From the NCBI RefSeq assembly GCF_964204865.1, contig NC_135259.1:4402001-4466000 (forward strand): a DNA stretch of 64,000 nt, given 5' to 3'. The stretch is from Styela clava (Eukaryota > Chordata > Ascidiacea > Stolidobranchia > Styelidae). Made by a program: the position numbers and the translations under genes. The notes under the pieces are model-generated. The model was not told the DNA's origin and did not search any database. It was given only the letters and a program-made list of their open reading frames with translations. This document shows, piece by piece, positions 24,594-37,981 of this stretch (positions within the stretch are counted from its first letter, which is position 1; each line of letters opens with the position of its first letter).

Positions 24594-27517
24594 GGGGAGA
24601 TGCGGGTGACTTGAGCCACGAGGAGACTTGTTCCACCCCCAAAATTAGCAACATGCATTAGTAATAGAATGCTCGCGCGCCCTCTGTTGGTAGGTTGTGT
24701 CATTACTTTATATTTGGCTCACTGTGAGAAGCAGACGTTCTGTAGCTCTGGTGGAAAACAGTTAATGAAAAAGCCGGAATCGCAGCAAAAAGTGAATTTC
24801 ATGGTCTCAGGTAATATGTTTACTATTAATAATATTACAGGTCGTGGTTTAGTCACATTGAGTCATTGTGTAGTCTATGTTGTGATGCTCTAATGGAGTC
24901 TATTGCAACGCACGTCGAGTAGTCATTCGGCAATACCGGAGCTCAAATGGGAAGATGCCCGATCATGGGAGGGTTGATCCAGCGGTCACCAGGAGGGTTG
25001 CTCCGTGGCTCAACGCTCCTGCATTGGATATATTTTTCATCACATTTTTTTTTTATCAGACGATGCCGCAAACATACAAAAGAAAATACACCCGTGGAAG
25101 TGATCCGGCATTAGTCGAAAGGGCGACAGAAGCGGTAAAAGAGGGATGCAGTATTAGATCGGTAGCGAGAACATTTAATGTAGACCGAATGACACTTAAG
25201 CGATACATGGATAAACAAAAACATGACCCGCTTGATATAAGCGGATACAAGAATTGCAAGCTCAAGAATATGATATTCAGTCCTGAAATGGAAGCTGAAC
25301 TAGCTAGTCACATCAAAACACTGGCAGCAAACTACCATGGCCTATCCAAAGATAAATGCCGATGTTTGGCGTATGAGTTTGCAGAAAGAAACGGTGTTGA
25401 TGTGCCAGAAAATTAGAAAACCAACAAAAAAGCTGGTCAAGGGTTTTGGCTTGGATGGAAAGCACGCAATAACCTTGCAATTTGAAGTCCAGAATCTACT
25501 TCATTAGCCAGAGCAACGGCGTTTAATCGCCATACAGTGGGTCACTTCTACAAAAACCTTGCCAAAGTAATGGACCAACACAAATTCGAGGCACAAGACG
25601 TATATAACATCGACGAAACAGGGTGCCATACGGTGCAAAATCCTGAGAGCATTGTTACGGAAAAGGGGTTGAGCAGATTGGTTCTGTCACATCAGGTGAA
25701 AGAGGTGAGCTGGTAACCGTAGCCAATGCAATCAACGCTGCTGGTGGATTTATTCCGCCCTACATTATATTTCCCCGTGTCAATTATCGTAATTACTTCA
25801 TACGAGGTGCGCCACTGGGATCAGTCGGTGCGGCCACCAGATCAGGTTGGATTAACGAGGAAACGTTTGTCAACTATCTCGATCACTTCATTAAGCATAC
25901 ACGCTGTAAACCAGACAGAAAGGTATTGTAGACAATCACGAGGCCCACGTTTCACAGACAGCTGTTGACAAGGCAAAGGCGAACGGAGTTGTGGTGTTGA
26001 CCATTCCTCCACACACGTCCCACAAACTCCAGCCTTTAGACAAGACTGTTTATGGACCATACAAAAGAGCCTACGCGCGCGCGATGGATATTTGGATGAG
26101 GTCCAATCCGGGTAAGACAGTGTCTATATACGATATAGCTCATTTGGTGAACGAAGCTCACATCTGCGCATTTGTACCGCGTAATATCTTAGCTGGCTTC
26201 CACAGCACTGGTATTATGCCTTTCAACAGCGACATATTCTCTGATGAAGACTATGTGCCATCTTCAGTTACAGATCGCAAAAATCCAGTTTGCTCGTCAG
26301 TAGACAATGTTGAAAGCGTGTAAGGTTTACAGAGGAATCCCGATACTCCCACGAACCAAAAAGATAACACAATTCAATCAGCATACTGGTTTGACTAGAG
26401 CAGTGCAGACTACCAACGCGGAGACTCTTTATATGTTTCCAAGTGATATACTACCTTTATTGAAAGCAGGGCCAAGGAAGGTGAAAGCTTCCAATAGGAA
26501 AAAAGGTAGCACGAAAATTTTGACAGACACGCCAGTTAGAGATGAAATAGCAGCGAAATCAGTGGCTAGGATAGAAAAAAAATAGAGCAAAGAACTTCGG
26601 TCGGTCTGGATATAGCACTTCTTCGAGCGAAAGTGAATCTAACGAGAATGTATTGTGCGACGATACTGATGACTCAGGGGAGGAAGATCAAAATATTATC
26701 GAGGGCGATTTTGTCATAGTCAAGATTAGTGGAAAATCTCGAATTGTTCATTACGTCGCAAGAGTTGATGCTTTCGAAGGAGAAGAGTTTGAAGAAGTGT
26801 TTCTCCGCCGGGTTTTAAGCGTAAATGACAGAACTACTTTTATTCTGGATGTCGAAGATGAAGCACTTTGGTCGAAGAAAGACATTGCAAGAAAGTTACC
26901 AATCCCTAGCATTATTGGAACTTCTCGTCGCACCCAGTTCACGTTCTCTTGTGACCTCGATGAATGGAATCTTTGATTTTCACATACTCTGTCACACGCT
27001 ATTTCAATTTATGAATAAACGTTTCTTTTCAATTTCTAGGTGCTACCAAGGTGTAATAAGAAGGCGTCGGTGGTATAATTCGTTTCCATTCTGTATTGAC
27101 TGACAAGAATAAATACGATTATAGATGCATTGACTCCTATTTAAGATTGGCTAAGTTAAATTTGCCCAGTTGCCTCACGGTTCCGATACAGAAGTATTTG
27201 CATCTCACATTTTGAAAGATACTCTCCCGATTGCAACTTAAAAACGCTACTTCCCGTGCCATTCTGCATGTAGCGGCTCAACTCTCATCAATGGTATGCA
27301 CAACTCTCCTCAACATGCAGGAGACTTGTGACATCTGACATCCCTTTTTAAAACTGGTATAACTCAGAAACAGGGTCAGTTGGATTAAAAGAGACATAAC
27401 TGTAATATAGCAGAGGTAATGACCTTCGGATGATATGAGCGTCTTCAAATTGCTACGAACGATTGAGGAGATATAACTAAATATATAAAAAATGGCTCAT
27501 CTCTCCCGCATCTCGCC
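24594..27517 (+). mobile_element. pogo-like (Tc1/mariner) transposon, 2,924 bp
   Basis: Inverted ends GGGGAGATGCGGG and GGCGAGATGCGGG with the TA target duplication typical of the superfamily. Transposase reading starts at 25063 (MPQTYKRKYTRG), with a helix-turn-helix segment (RSVARTFNVDRMTLKRYM) of the CENP-B/pogo type. The DDE domain is recognisable in pieces: NIDETG near 25610, DNHEAH near 25935 and LQPLD near 26035, then GFHSTGIMPFNSDIF near 26200. Stops and frame changes (for example TAG at 25414 and near 25928) break it, so the copy is probably inactive. A further 3' acidic ORF segment continues to about 26975. Confidence 0.85.
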
Positions 27518-28794
27518 TAAGTTTACATACTCCATCCAGTAAATAACCATTTCCGCATGTAACTGTCATCGATTCGCCTACTTTGTAATGCTTTTTCAAC
27601 CTGTAATCGGACAATCTCTAGGACATTTCTCACTTTTTATATAAACATTTTTTACTTTACCTCCCCTTTCCAAAGAAACAAGAGTGACAAGCTGAATCCA
27701 AACCAGACACGAGTTGTCGATCGTGCAAGTCATAACACAGCTGGAATTTCACTATGATATGACGTCATATGTTTTCTGTTATTTACGCCAAATACACTAT
27801 TTATGTATCTTCAGAAACGTTATTTCGGTCTCTTTATGTTAGTTCATTCGAGGGAGTGATAACTGGCTTTGTTTCGTGGGCAAAATAAAAATTTGGTAAA
27901 AAATATTTAGAGCAAATTTTTTTTTATTCTTCATCACTATATATACAAAGATGTTATAGCAACGATTTGTTTACTTTTCTGAAATGCGTTTTATCTGCCC
28001 TTTCAAACAAATCTTCAGTGATCAGTGATATTTTGAATCGAAATAAGATGGGATATTATAGTGTCTTCAAAAGATGCAGAGACTGTCGGCTCTCCGTTTT
28101 TTTTTTTCTAAAACTGTGACGTCATAAACGTATTCTCAGCTTTCAATGTGTCTTGAATGACTGAATGAACCAGTTGGTCGTTACAATATCTCCTTCGTTG
28201 AGATTATACACTTGAAAGCAATAATTGCTATGTGGAATGGTCAATATAGGGTTCTATACATAGTGTTTCGCCAACCACCACAATTTATAACATCAACAAT
28301 CTTTTCCTATTTCTGTGACGTATTCTCTCGTTCAGATGAAGCAATATTCTATTATTACTAGACCATACATTCGGAAGGCGTAAAATAATCATTACCAAGA
28401 AGTTACGATCAGCGATCAGGCATGCCCAGCCAGGACAATTTTTGCGGATGATGGGTCAAGCGTCGAGACGGGCCATTTTGGCTTGCATTGGGACCTTAGA
28501 AAGGGGCCTAGAGGCATGTAATTAATAATCTAGAGTCAAATCATGACCCACGTGACACAGGTGGGGGGGGGGGGAGCAAAATATAGGTGGGCCGATTCAA
28601 TTGGGTTCGTAATTGCCGTCACGTATTCTTGGTGGTCTGCACACGAAAGTTACATCTGAACGTCAAGGGTAAATCTTATGCCAGATCATGTTCTGTTTTT
28701 ATCAAATTAGACATATGTCATTCTTCAAACTTCTGTTGTGCTACATTGCGGCCATATTCACGATTATCAAATATTATCCATTAAACCCTTATAG

Positions 28795-30575
28795 CCTTAA
28801 TAATATATTTCAGACTAATTTGTTTGTTGGAGGATATTTCCTCTGCTGTCAGGGGACGACGAATATCACTATAGCGCCTGCAACGATTCCCAGCCTGTCA
28901 GACACACTAAACGAGGCTATGTCTTTATTATCAGCTGACGATACAGTACAACTAGACAATCGCAATACAATAGAATGATCCAGTCGGATCCGAAAGAATA
29001 AAAATCAGTGACATTGAGTAACTTATATACTAATTACCAATAGATGAAAATCTACTAATCAAGTATGGAACATAGATAGATTATGATGGTTATGACGGTT
29101 TATAATTTTAAGAAATCTGACTTGACTGGATTTACGACGATTCATATTAATAATTTTGAAAATAACAGTAAAATCTTACTAAAATAACAAGATTACCTCG
29201 CGGCTATGTATATGGAATATAAAAAACAAAAAACTATATGCAATGCTAAAAATAATCGTTACGATTGAACAAGATTATATGTGGTACAATTAAAAATATG
29301 GGACTTGAAAATAGAAGGAAGAGGGAGAGTTAGGTAGAATTAAGAAAACAATAGGCGTATTCTTATTTTGAAATTTTCTATTGACAGCTGAAACAATTTT
29401 TCAATCTAACATACTTCATAACACTCAATAACTTTTATGTTCGCTTGTTCCCTTGTGAGCTTTAAAAAAAGAGAGCGCTTTGCTTTGTATTTGATTAAAT
29501 ATATTCGTATCTAACGATTAATTCGTATTTAACGAATATATTTGCGAGCACAAAGTGTGATTCGTCCGAATCATCTTCCTAAAAGTGTATTAGTGGTCTG
29601 AAATCTATTCGTTTGAGGTTTGTAATATGCGTCAATTTTAATTATCATTGAATTCCGTAAAATTCATTTAAAGTTTAACACTTATTTTCGTTGCACAACC
29701 CAATAAACATTAAAAGTCTTATTTTCAATGATTTCATAATAATCGGAAGTCTAATTTTTTGAACGCTATAGAATATAGAGAAAGATTTACCTCAAAGAAT
29801 AGAAGGAGATTGTCCCAGAAAAACAAAACCTGTACACAAATGTAAAATAAAACAACCTGATAATTAATAACGTCCCTTACTAAACATTTGTCGATAATTT
29901 CTCTTTTCCGTTTATCGCAATCAGCAATAACGCGCGATTTTTATTACATCACAGTTCGTCGCTTTTAAATAGTTTATTGTCATCCATCGTTAATACTATT
30001 AATTGTCAGTTTGTTTTATTTTCACCTCGGAATACATTATATATATAGTATTCGGTAAATAGTTCATTTGGTCAGTTCTTAGTTTCGTCCAATATTCATA
30101 GTTTGATCGTTTCCTAATCATCATCGTTGTTCTGTTGTAATTGAAGTACTTTATTGCAGTTACATCTTTCTCTGTCGTCGATTAGCAGCATAATCAACTA
30201 GGAAAAAATTAACAAAAAATTTTAGCTATAGGCCCCCACGACTAAATTAGGAAAAATCGTGATTTTAACTTAACTTTTGTTTTGGTTTTTGCAAAGTTGT
30301 TGTTAGAATAAAAATCAGGTATATTGAGTAACTTATATACTAATTACCAATAGATGAAAGTGTACTAATCAAGTATGGAACATAGATAAATTATTTTAAA
30401 ACTGGTTTGTCGTTAAGAAATGGCTTGGGACTACTTAAATCAATTATGTCTAGTAATAAAGCAGGTTATGACAGTTTTTAGTTTTAAGAAATCTGACTTG
30501 ACTGGTTTTACGACGATTCAAGTTATTAATTAAAAAATAACAGTGAAATCTTACTAAAATAACAAGATTATCCCT
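28795..30575. mobile_element. 1.8-kb insertion with internal direct repeats
   Basis: Interrupts the intron between the sushi-1 and sushi-2 remnants; the intact gene has continuous sequence here. Two related stretches, 29005-29200 and 30308-30572, share TTGAGTAACTTATATACT and AATCTGACTTGACTGG; the second is longer by an internal 60-70 bp. Direct repeats could be retroelement ends or a local duplication; no RT or integrase coding is seen. Confidence 0.4.
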
Positions 30576-31240
30576 ATACCTTAATCAGTGCTGATACCTG
30601 TACTTACATTTACATGTAGGAGCACGAGTCCAAATGTTGTTTCCTAAACAAGTTCTTGTATCCGATCCAGAAATTTTGTAGTGATAATCGCATTCGTATT
30701 TGATAGATTGTCCCTTCGTATAGGATAGGCTATCAATTCCAACCACAGAAGCCCGGCGAACTTTCTTTGGTTTTAGGCATGAGTTATCTGTAAAAGAAAC
30801 CAAATTGGAGTGTTTTAAAATATAAAAAAGACCTTATATATTTTTTCAAAAAAATCTGTTTCCGAAACATGATATTTCATCGTAGTAGCCTAATTGTTCT
30901 ACTTTTACAAATACACTGATAAACAACGACTCGCATACTCACCACAATCTTTTATTTTATCAGAACAGCAGGGTAAAGCCCCTCCGCATGTTATATGGCA
31001 GTAACAGCCAACTGGATGCATGTAATCCATAAGTGTTGGCATCGACATGCACAGACCAAAGCATGAGCCTATATTATGTATAAAAGTTTTAATTAACACA
31101 ATGATGCACTCATAGCCTACTATGTTAAATGCAATTCTTCTCAATTAATCATGTAGCATAAATTAAACTTTAAATACGATCACTCTTACCTGCGGATGTT
31201 GGAGTTATGAACATCACGGCAGTTACTATCATGGTGCAAA

Positions 31241-34200
31241 ACGCAATTTTTAAAAGCGCATTCATTGTGGTCGTATTTTTTCAAAACAGTACTTCAATCA
31301 AGAGCAATGTTTTTGATGCCCATTTATACTTTTTGCTCTAGTTTGTATATTTCCAAATTGCTTCCGCAACAGATATATCTTGGGTTGTCGATCGTTTTCG
31401 TACGTGTCGAATAATTTGTTGAATACGTGCATAAACCAATGATCTCCATCGAAACCCATTGTAAAATAGAATTTCATATTTATCAAAGTCCAATAATCGA
31501 GATATCATGAATCAGATATTTCATACAACACACTTTCGAAAACAATTTATTTTGATGAGTCTACAATATTCGTCACGAAACACTGAAAGGTAATTTAAGT
31601 TGTGAGATTTCTAAAGTGATCTTGCTGACAGTTTTCAATATAATAAGTGGTGAGCTGTATCCGGAACGCCATTCCGGTTGTTAAATATTTTATTGCACTT
31701 GCGTTCCTGTTGTTAAAATAATAGCTATTAAATGTACGTTCTGTTACGTCATTATTATTTTACATCGCATCAGACAAATAACTATAAACTAGTACAGCCG
31801 TAATGTGGAATGGATGTTTCCCGGCCTTTGACCCCAGGAAAATTCTCCCCATACCTCACCATTATAATATTTCTCCTGGGTAGTTTGAATATCAATAAGA
31901 ACATTGCAAGTTATTTTTAACTTGAAAATAACATTTTTAATGAATTGCTATAAATATACTTGTCATTTTATACAGACATATTTCAGATAGTTTCTTGTAG
32001 CTCTTCAGCTCTTTCTTAAAACAAACAAAAATTTCTGTAAGCATTGTAAATATACTAAATTTTTACAAATTAGATGCGTTCCGGTTGTTACGATTTTTTC
32101 AACTTATCACCGAATATAATATCAAAACCATATTCCAGGGCTAAATTCCAATTACTCAAATATTTAGATAGTAAGCGGCTCCCGGCCATAATTTCACACA
32201 TTTGTAGGGCCAACACAATATTTCCTGTCATTATGTTCAAATCATCGTTGATAAAATAGAGGGTACACATTACATTTGATTAATTTTTTCTCAAGCATAA
32301 GTCACTGACTATTGAATTTTGAGAGAGCTGATACTTTTGTGATAATTAGTTGATATGTTGGGAATCAAAATTTTTATGAATTTCCTTGCCAGCAAATTTT
32401 ACCAGTTATTGTTCTTTTTATAAAAATATGCTGTATATAAAATCGTGTATAACTCCAATTTGTTTATTGTCATTACCACTCATTTCGCTTGATTGGATGA
32501 TTGACAGATTTGTCGATATCTCTTGGTTGTCAATACTAGAGATGTACCTATGTATCGGTATCAGGTATCAGCAATATCGGCCAATTTTTCGGTATCGGTA
32601 ATGTATCGGTATCGGCTAAGTTCAGACCGATATTTCCGATATATTTAGCTTCTCTATATGATTCAAAATGTTTTAAAAAATAGGTTAAAATAATAATCTT
32701 GAAATTATTTTTTGTTTGGATAGATCGTGATCTATGAGCCATTGCACGTTCCTACACCCGCTGACCTGTTTTAAGCCATTTATCAGTCAAACTGGGTCAA
32801 TTAATTTGAGTATTCTCGCTGCCGAATTTTTATATTAAAATTTTTAATATTACATGGTAATTATGAAGAATTATATCGATCGAATATTAGTGGATGTTCC
32901 GATGTGTAAAATTTAAAATACGACGTTATATTGGCACAAAATCCTACGTACGTTACTCAATGTATCAGTTTCATACGATAAGTAGGCTAAACATTTATTT
33001 ATTTACCACCAACAGTAGCCAAATCCTACTAGTTTTCTAATAAAGCACCGAGATTACTAGCGCCAGTGCTCAATGCATCTGAATCAATTAACGCATTTGG
33101 ATCCCAAACATCTACTTCTCAATATGTGATATTTCTCTTTTTTGATCCGAAATGATGTGCACTATTAATAATGCTCAAAGGCTATTGTTTTAAACCGTCT
33201 GCCCTGCACAATTGAGGTAATAATTACATACTATCGGAATATCGGCAATATCGGTCGTTTTCGAATATCGGCGTATCGGTATCGGCTTTTTTAGCTGGTA
33301 TCGGTATCGGCGACAAAAGTGGTATCGGTACATCTCTAGTCAATACCGGCATCTTCATAAATGAAAAGCATTAGAATTCGTGCTTGTAACACGGCACTGA
33401 CCAAAACATTTTACAGAACCATACAAATTAAGTCAAAATTAGTCCTATATTTGGCCTATGGCAACAAATATATAATATTTTCAAGGCCTGCACAACTTGA
33501 ATGAACGAAAGAGCAGCAACATACAAAAACAATTGTTCACGGGCCACAACTTATCATTATTATTGTAGAACTTATATCATGTCATATTTTTCGTAATGTC
33601 GCGTATGAACAGTGTAACACGTGATAAATTCGACGCAACAAGCCTTCAATAAGATAAGTTGCATTTTTTTCATAGGTAAGTGTCAAGATTTATTCCATAA
33701 ATAGGAGAGAAATTGTATGTGTAATAGAATATGCTGTAAAGTTTTGGTGTACCGCACAATGCATTCTGCGGCCGCCTTTCGCCCATACACTTCCGACGGT
33801 GAACCGACGTACAAATATTTTTTGTCAATGCAATACAATAAATTCACGAAAGTCGGGAAATCCATTCAATTTATTCAACAACATAAATTCTACATTTCTG
33901 AAGATTTGAATATCAAAGTCTGTATCGCAGAATATAGATTGAGAGCATCAAAACAAAACAAATATACAAAATGTCTAGATCTAGAAAACTATCCAGAGGT
34001 TAGCTGTTAGCAAAACATTGCTGTCATACTTAGCCGCATGTAAGTATTACAAAAGTTAATGTGATTTGTGAAAATGGAGCAGCAATTACAGTACTATCAG
34101 CGCAAAATGCACGTTCGACGTTCATTTTAGCACAAGGAACGTACACAGTTTCACCAAAAGCACGCCCCAAGAGTGCATCCTTCGCAGAAAATGTTGCGTA

Positions 34201-34262
34201 CCGATAGAGAACTTAAGCCTATTATATCATAGCTATTCCTAGAACATTTTTGGATTACTGTA
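31241..34262. repeat. Tandem duplication unit 1 (mosaic-gene upstream region)
   Basis: Near-identical to 34553-36775 over about 2.2 kb, once the 802-bp hAT insertion at 32537-33338 is removed. It begins in the signal exon of the truncated gene copy and runs upstream. Confidence 0.85.
32537..33338. mobile_element. hAT non-autonomous element (802 bp)
   Basis: Perfect 12-bp inverted ends TAGAGATGTACC and GGTACATCTCTA, with 8-bp target duplication GTCAATAC (32529-32536 and 33339-33346). Subterminal ATCGGTATCGG repeats occur at both ends. The sister duplication unit has an empty site (GTCGATAC near 35853), so this insertion postdates the tandem duplication. Confidence 0.9.
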
Positions 34263-34552
34263 TTACTATCCAGGTACATTGAATGGTAACTGTAAGACTG
34301 TAATAAAACAACGCGCCATTACAAAACCCGACGCAGTGATTCCCGTGTCCACTAGAGAAATGTTGGAGTCGGCATGGCCCAAGATATATACAGTATATAC
34401 ACTTTTTTGGATCCTATTTATATTTTTTATTCTAATTTTCGAATTCATTCTTCATTGACCCGATTATTCAAAAACATTGAAGGATGACATTATTTATCAG
34501 TGATGTTAATTTATTAATCAGTAATTTATCAGTAACGAAGAGGTATTTGATG

Positions 34553-36775
34553 ATGCAATTTTGAAAAGCGCACTCATTGTAGCCGTATTCTTCAAAACAG
34601 TACTTCAATCAAGAGCAATGTTTTTGATGCCCATTTATACTTTTTGCTCTAGTTTGTATATTTCCAAATTGCTTCCGCAACAGACATATCTTAGGTTGTC
34701 GATCGTTTTCATATGTGTCGAATAATTTGTTGGATACGTGCATAAACCAATGATCTCCATCGAAACCCATTGTAAAATTTTTGCGAATCTCATATGTATC
34801 AAAATCCAATAATCGAGTTATCATGAATCAGGTATTTCATACAACACACTTTCGAAAACAATTTATTTTGATGAGTCTACAATATTCGTCACGAAACACT
34901 GAAAGGTAATTTAAGTTGTGAGATTTCAAAAGTGATCTTGCTGACAGTATTCAATATAAAGGGGGTAAGCTGTATCCGGAACGCCATTCCGGTTGTTAAA
35001 TATTTTATTGCACTTGCGTTCCTGTTGTTAAAATAATAGCTATTAAATGTACGTTCTGTTACGTCATTATTATTTTACATCGCATCAGACAAATAACTAT
35101 AAACTAGTACAGCCGTAATGTGGAATGGATGTTTCCCGGCCTTTGACCCCAGGAAAATTCTCCCCATACCTCACCATTATAATATTTCTCCTGGGTAGTT
35201 TGAATATCAATAAGAACATTGCAAGTTCTTTTTAACTTGAAAATAACATTTTTAATGAATTGCTATAAATATACTTGTCATTTTATACAGACATATTTCA
35301 AATAGTTTCTTGTAGCTCTCCAGCTCTATCTTAAAACAAACAAAAATTTCTGTAAAAAAGCATTGTAAATATACTACATTTTTACAAATTAGGTGCGTTC
35401 CGGTTGTTACGATTTTTTCAACTTATCACCGAATATAATATCAAAACTATATTCCAGGGCTAAATTCCAATTACTCAAATATTTAGATAGTAAGCGGCTC
35501 CCGGCCATAATTTCACACATTTGTAGGGCCAACACAATATTTCCTGTCATTATGTTCAAATCATCATTGATAAAATAGAGGGTACACATTACATTTGATT
35601 AATATTTTTTTTCTTAAACATAAGTCACTGACTATTGAATTTTGAGAGAGCTGATACTTTTGTGATAATTAGTTGATATGTTGGGAATCAAAATTTTTAT
35701 GAATTTCCTTGCCAGCAAATTTTACCAGTTATTGTTTTTTTTATAAAAATATGCTGTATATAAAATAGTGTATAACTCCAATTTGTTTATTGTCATTACC
35801 ACTCATTTCGCTTGATTGGATGATTGACAGATTTGTCGATATCTCTTGGTTGTCGATACCGGCATCTTCATAAATAAAAAGTGTTAGAATTCGTGCTGGT
35901 AATATGGCACTGACAAAAACATTTTACAGAACCATACAAATTAAGTCAAAATTAGTCCTATATTTGGCCTATGGCAACAAATATATAATATATTCAAGGC
36001 CTGCACAACTTGAATGAACGAAAGAGCCGCAACATACAAAAACAATTGTTCACGGCCCACAACTTATCATTATTACCATATAACTTATATCATGTCATAT
36101 TTTTCGTAATGTCGCGTATGAACAGTGTAACACGTGATAAATTCGACGCAACAAGCCTTCAATAAAATAAGTTGCATTTTTTTCATAGATAAGTGTCAAG
36201 ATTTATTCCATAAATAGGAGAGAAATTGTTTGTGTAATAGAATATGCTGTAAAGTTTTGGTGTACCGCACAATGCATTCTGCGGCCGCCTTTCGCCCATA
36301 CACTTCCGACGGTGAACCGACGTACAAATATTTTTGTCAATGCAATACAATAAATTCACGAAAGTCGGGAAATCCATTCAATTTATTCAACAACATAAAT
36401 TCTACATTTCTGAAGATTTGAATATCAAAGTCTGTATCGCAGAATATAGATTGAAAACATCAAAACAAAACAAATATATATACAAAATGTCTAGTTCTAG
36501 AAAACTATCCAGAGGTTAGCTGTTAGCAAAACATTGCTGTCATGCTCAGCCGCATGTAAGCAGTACAAAAGTTAATATGACTTGTGAAAATGGAGCAGTA
36601 ATTACAGTACTATCAGCGCAAAATGCACGTTCGACGTTCATTTTAGCACAATGAACGTACACAGTTTCACCGAAAGCACGCGCCAAGAGTGCATCCTTCG
36701 CAGAAAATGTTGCGTACCGATAGAGAACTTAAGCCTATTATATCATAGCTATTCCTAGAATATTTTGGATTACTG
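34553..36775. repeat. Tandem duplication unit 2, with truncated signal exon
   Basis: Near-identical to 31241-34262 without the hAT element. At its left end a shortened minus-strand start (MSALFKIA) is the remnant of the signal exon; nothing downstream of it is present, so this unit cannot encode the protein. Confidence 0.85.
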
Positions 36776-36779
36776 CAAT

Positions 36780-37052
36780 TACACTAGAACTCCTAAGAAG
36801 GCAAAATGATGATTGGCATATTTGATTCATACTTGAAAATCTACGAAGTGGAATGAAGTGCGAGTGGATGCGAAAAGGCTTCTGTAACGTCACTTTTTGC
36901 GTCTTGCTGATTGGACAATATTACGAAATAAACAAGGCAGTCGACTCTCGGAGAAACATCTCTTAGAGATAAATTTCGAGCAAAACTTTGCGGGCCAGAT
37001 GAAAGGACGCCGCGGGCCGGAAGCGGTCCGCGGGCCGTAGTTTGGTGACCCC
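36780..37052. mobile_element. hAT element 3' fragment
   Basis: Ends GTAGTTTGGTGACCCCTG, a typical hAT terminus, preceded by GGGCCGGAAGCGG. The block TGAGTGGATGCGAAA through AAATAAACAAGG resembles 10995-11090 inside the 10340-12423 hAT element. No left terminus was found. Confidence 0.5.
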
Positions 37053-37981
37053 TGCGTTGCAGCATTGTTGCCAGTAGTTGATGACCGATTTTATTATTAA
37101 TTTTTATCACTGGAATGTGAGTATTTTATTTTTAATAATTCGTGACTTAGCGGGTCACCAAAAACATGGTAATCCGCAAACCGATCAGTTTTTCGTTATC
37201 CCAGGCTATGCCATCTATAATGCCCATGACGTCAGCAATGACGTAATAATGTTTTCTGTGCCTATGTTATATCGACATATGGTAGTGTAATATGTATTAG
37301 GCCGTCATAAATGAATTTTTAAATTTTACCGGACCGGGTACCGAACCACAGTCATACATTGCACATGAAAACGTTACTAAATAACATGCGTCAACTTAAC
37401 ACCACCTGAATCGGGGTACAAATTTTGGTACAGTGACTGTCATAGCCGTTTAGGGCTGATGGACAATTCGACTACATGGACAACTCACCAGGTCTATCTG
37501 AAGTCGAGTTGTCGTCTGCCTCCCATTTCACATGTCCCGTGACAATGATCTACTCTTCCCCATTCAATTGCAATATGAATTGAAATACTAAGTAATCCGT
37601 TTCATTCACTTCTCTCCATTATTGGAACAAAATTTAAAAAACAAGCCCCGCTTTTACCAGACAGCTACGAGTTAGTTCAGTGTCACCGCGCTACCGGAAC
37701 TGCCCTATCTTTAGAAGATCCTATCTTGTGATAGCGGGAATTGAAATTGCAAGATGGTGCGACTCACAACTGTAGTAACACCAACGATCCGAGTCACTAC
37801 TGTAATATAACACTATTCGCCATTCTTCAAATCTTAGCAAAGCAAGGATTCCAATACGAACCACCGACGTTTGATTGCACGTGATTAAAAGACATGAAGA
37901 GCAGTGCCAGCATATGAGTCCGCAGAACGTTGGGTGACGTCATAGCAAACAAAAACAAATCTCACAGAGCCAACAGAAATA
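37053..37981. other. Spacer without recognised genes
   Basis: Short open frames only. A TGACGTCATAGC stretch at about 37934 is shared with 22560, next to the related fold-back element. Confidence 0.4.

Larger units (their letters stand above)
24543..31265 (-). pseudogene. Truncated, interrupted copy of the mosaic gene
   Basis: Retains the signal exon 31190-31265, SMB exon 30943-31068 (all eight Cys kept) and sushi-1 exon 30608-30787, each open and in phase 1. The sushi-2 exon is shattered into 24543-24593, 27518-27605 and 28607-28665, split by a pogo-like element and about 1 kb of other sequence; the middle part carries an in-frame TAG. No EGF, linker or C-terminal exon follows. The 5' half is so well preserved that the copy may be young, or a short secreted SMB-sushi peptide might still be made. 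The sushi-1 exon is one codon shorter than in the intact gene. Confidence 0.72.

Noticed and set aside
31298..31486. Conserved 60-70-codon minus-strand ORF upstream of the mosaic-gene copies
   Set aside because: Conservation is explained by recent duplication of non-coding upstream DNA; the intact gene's upstream region does not preserve a matching full-length frame.
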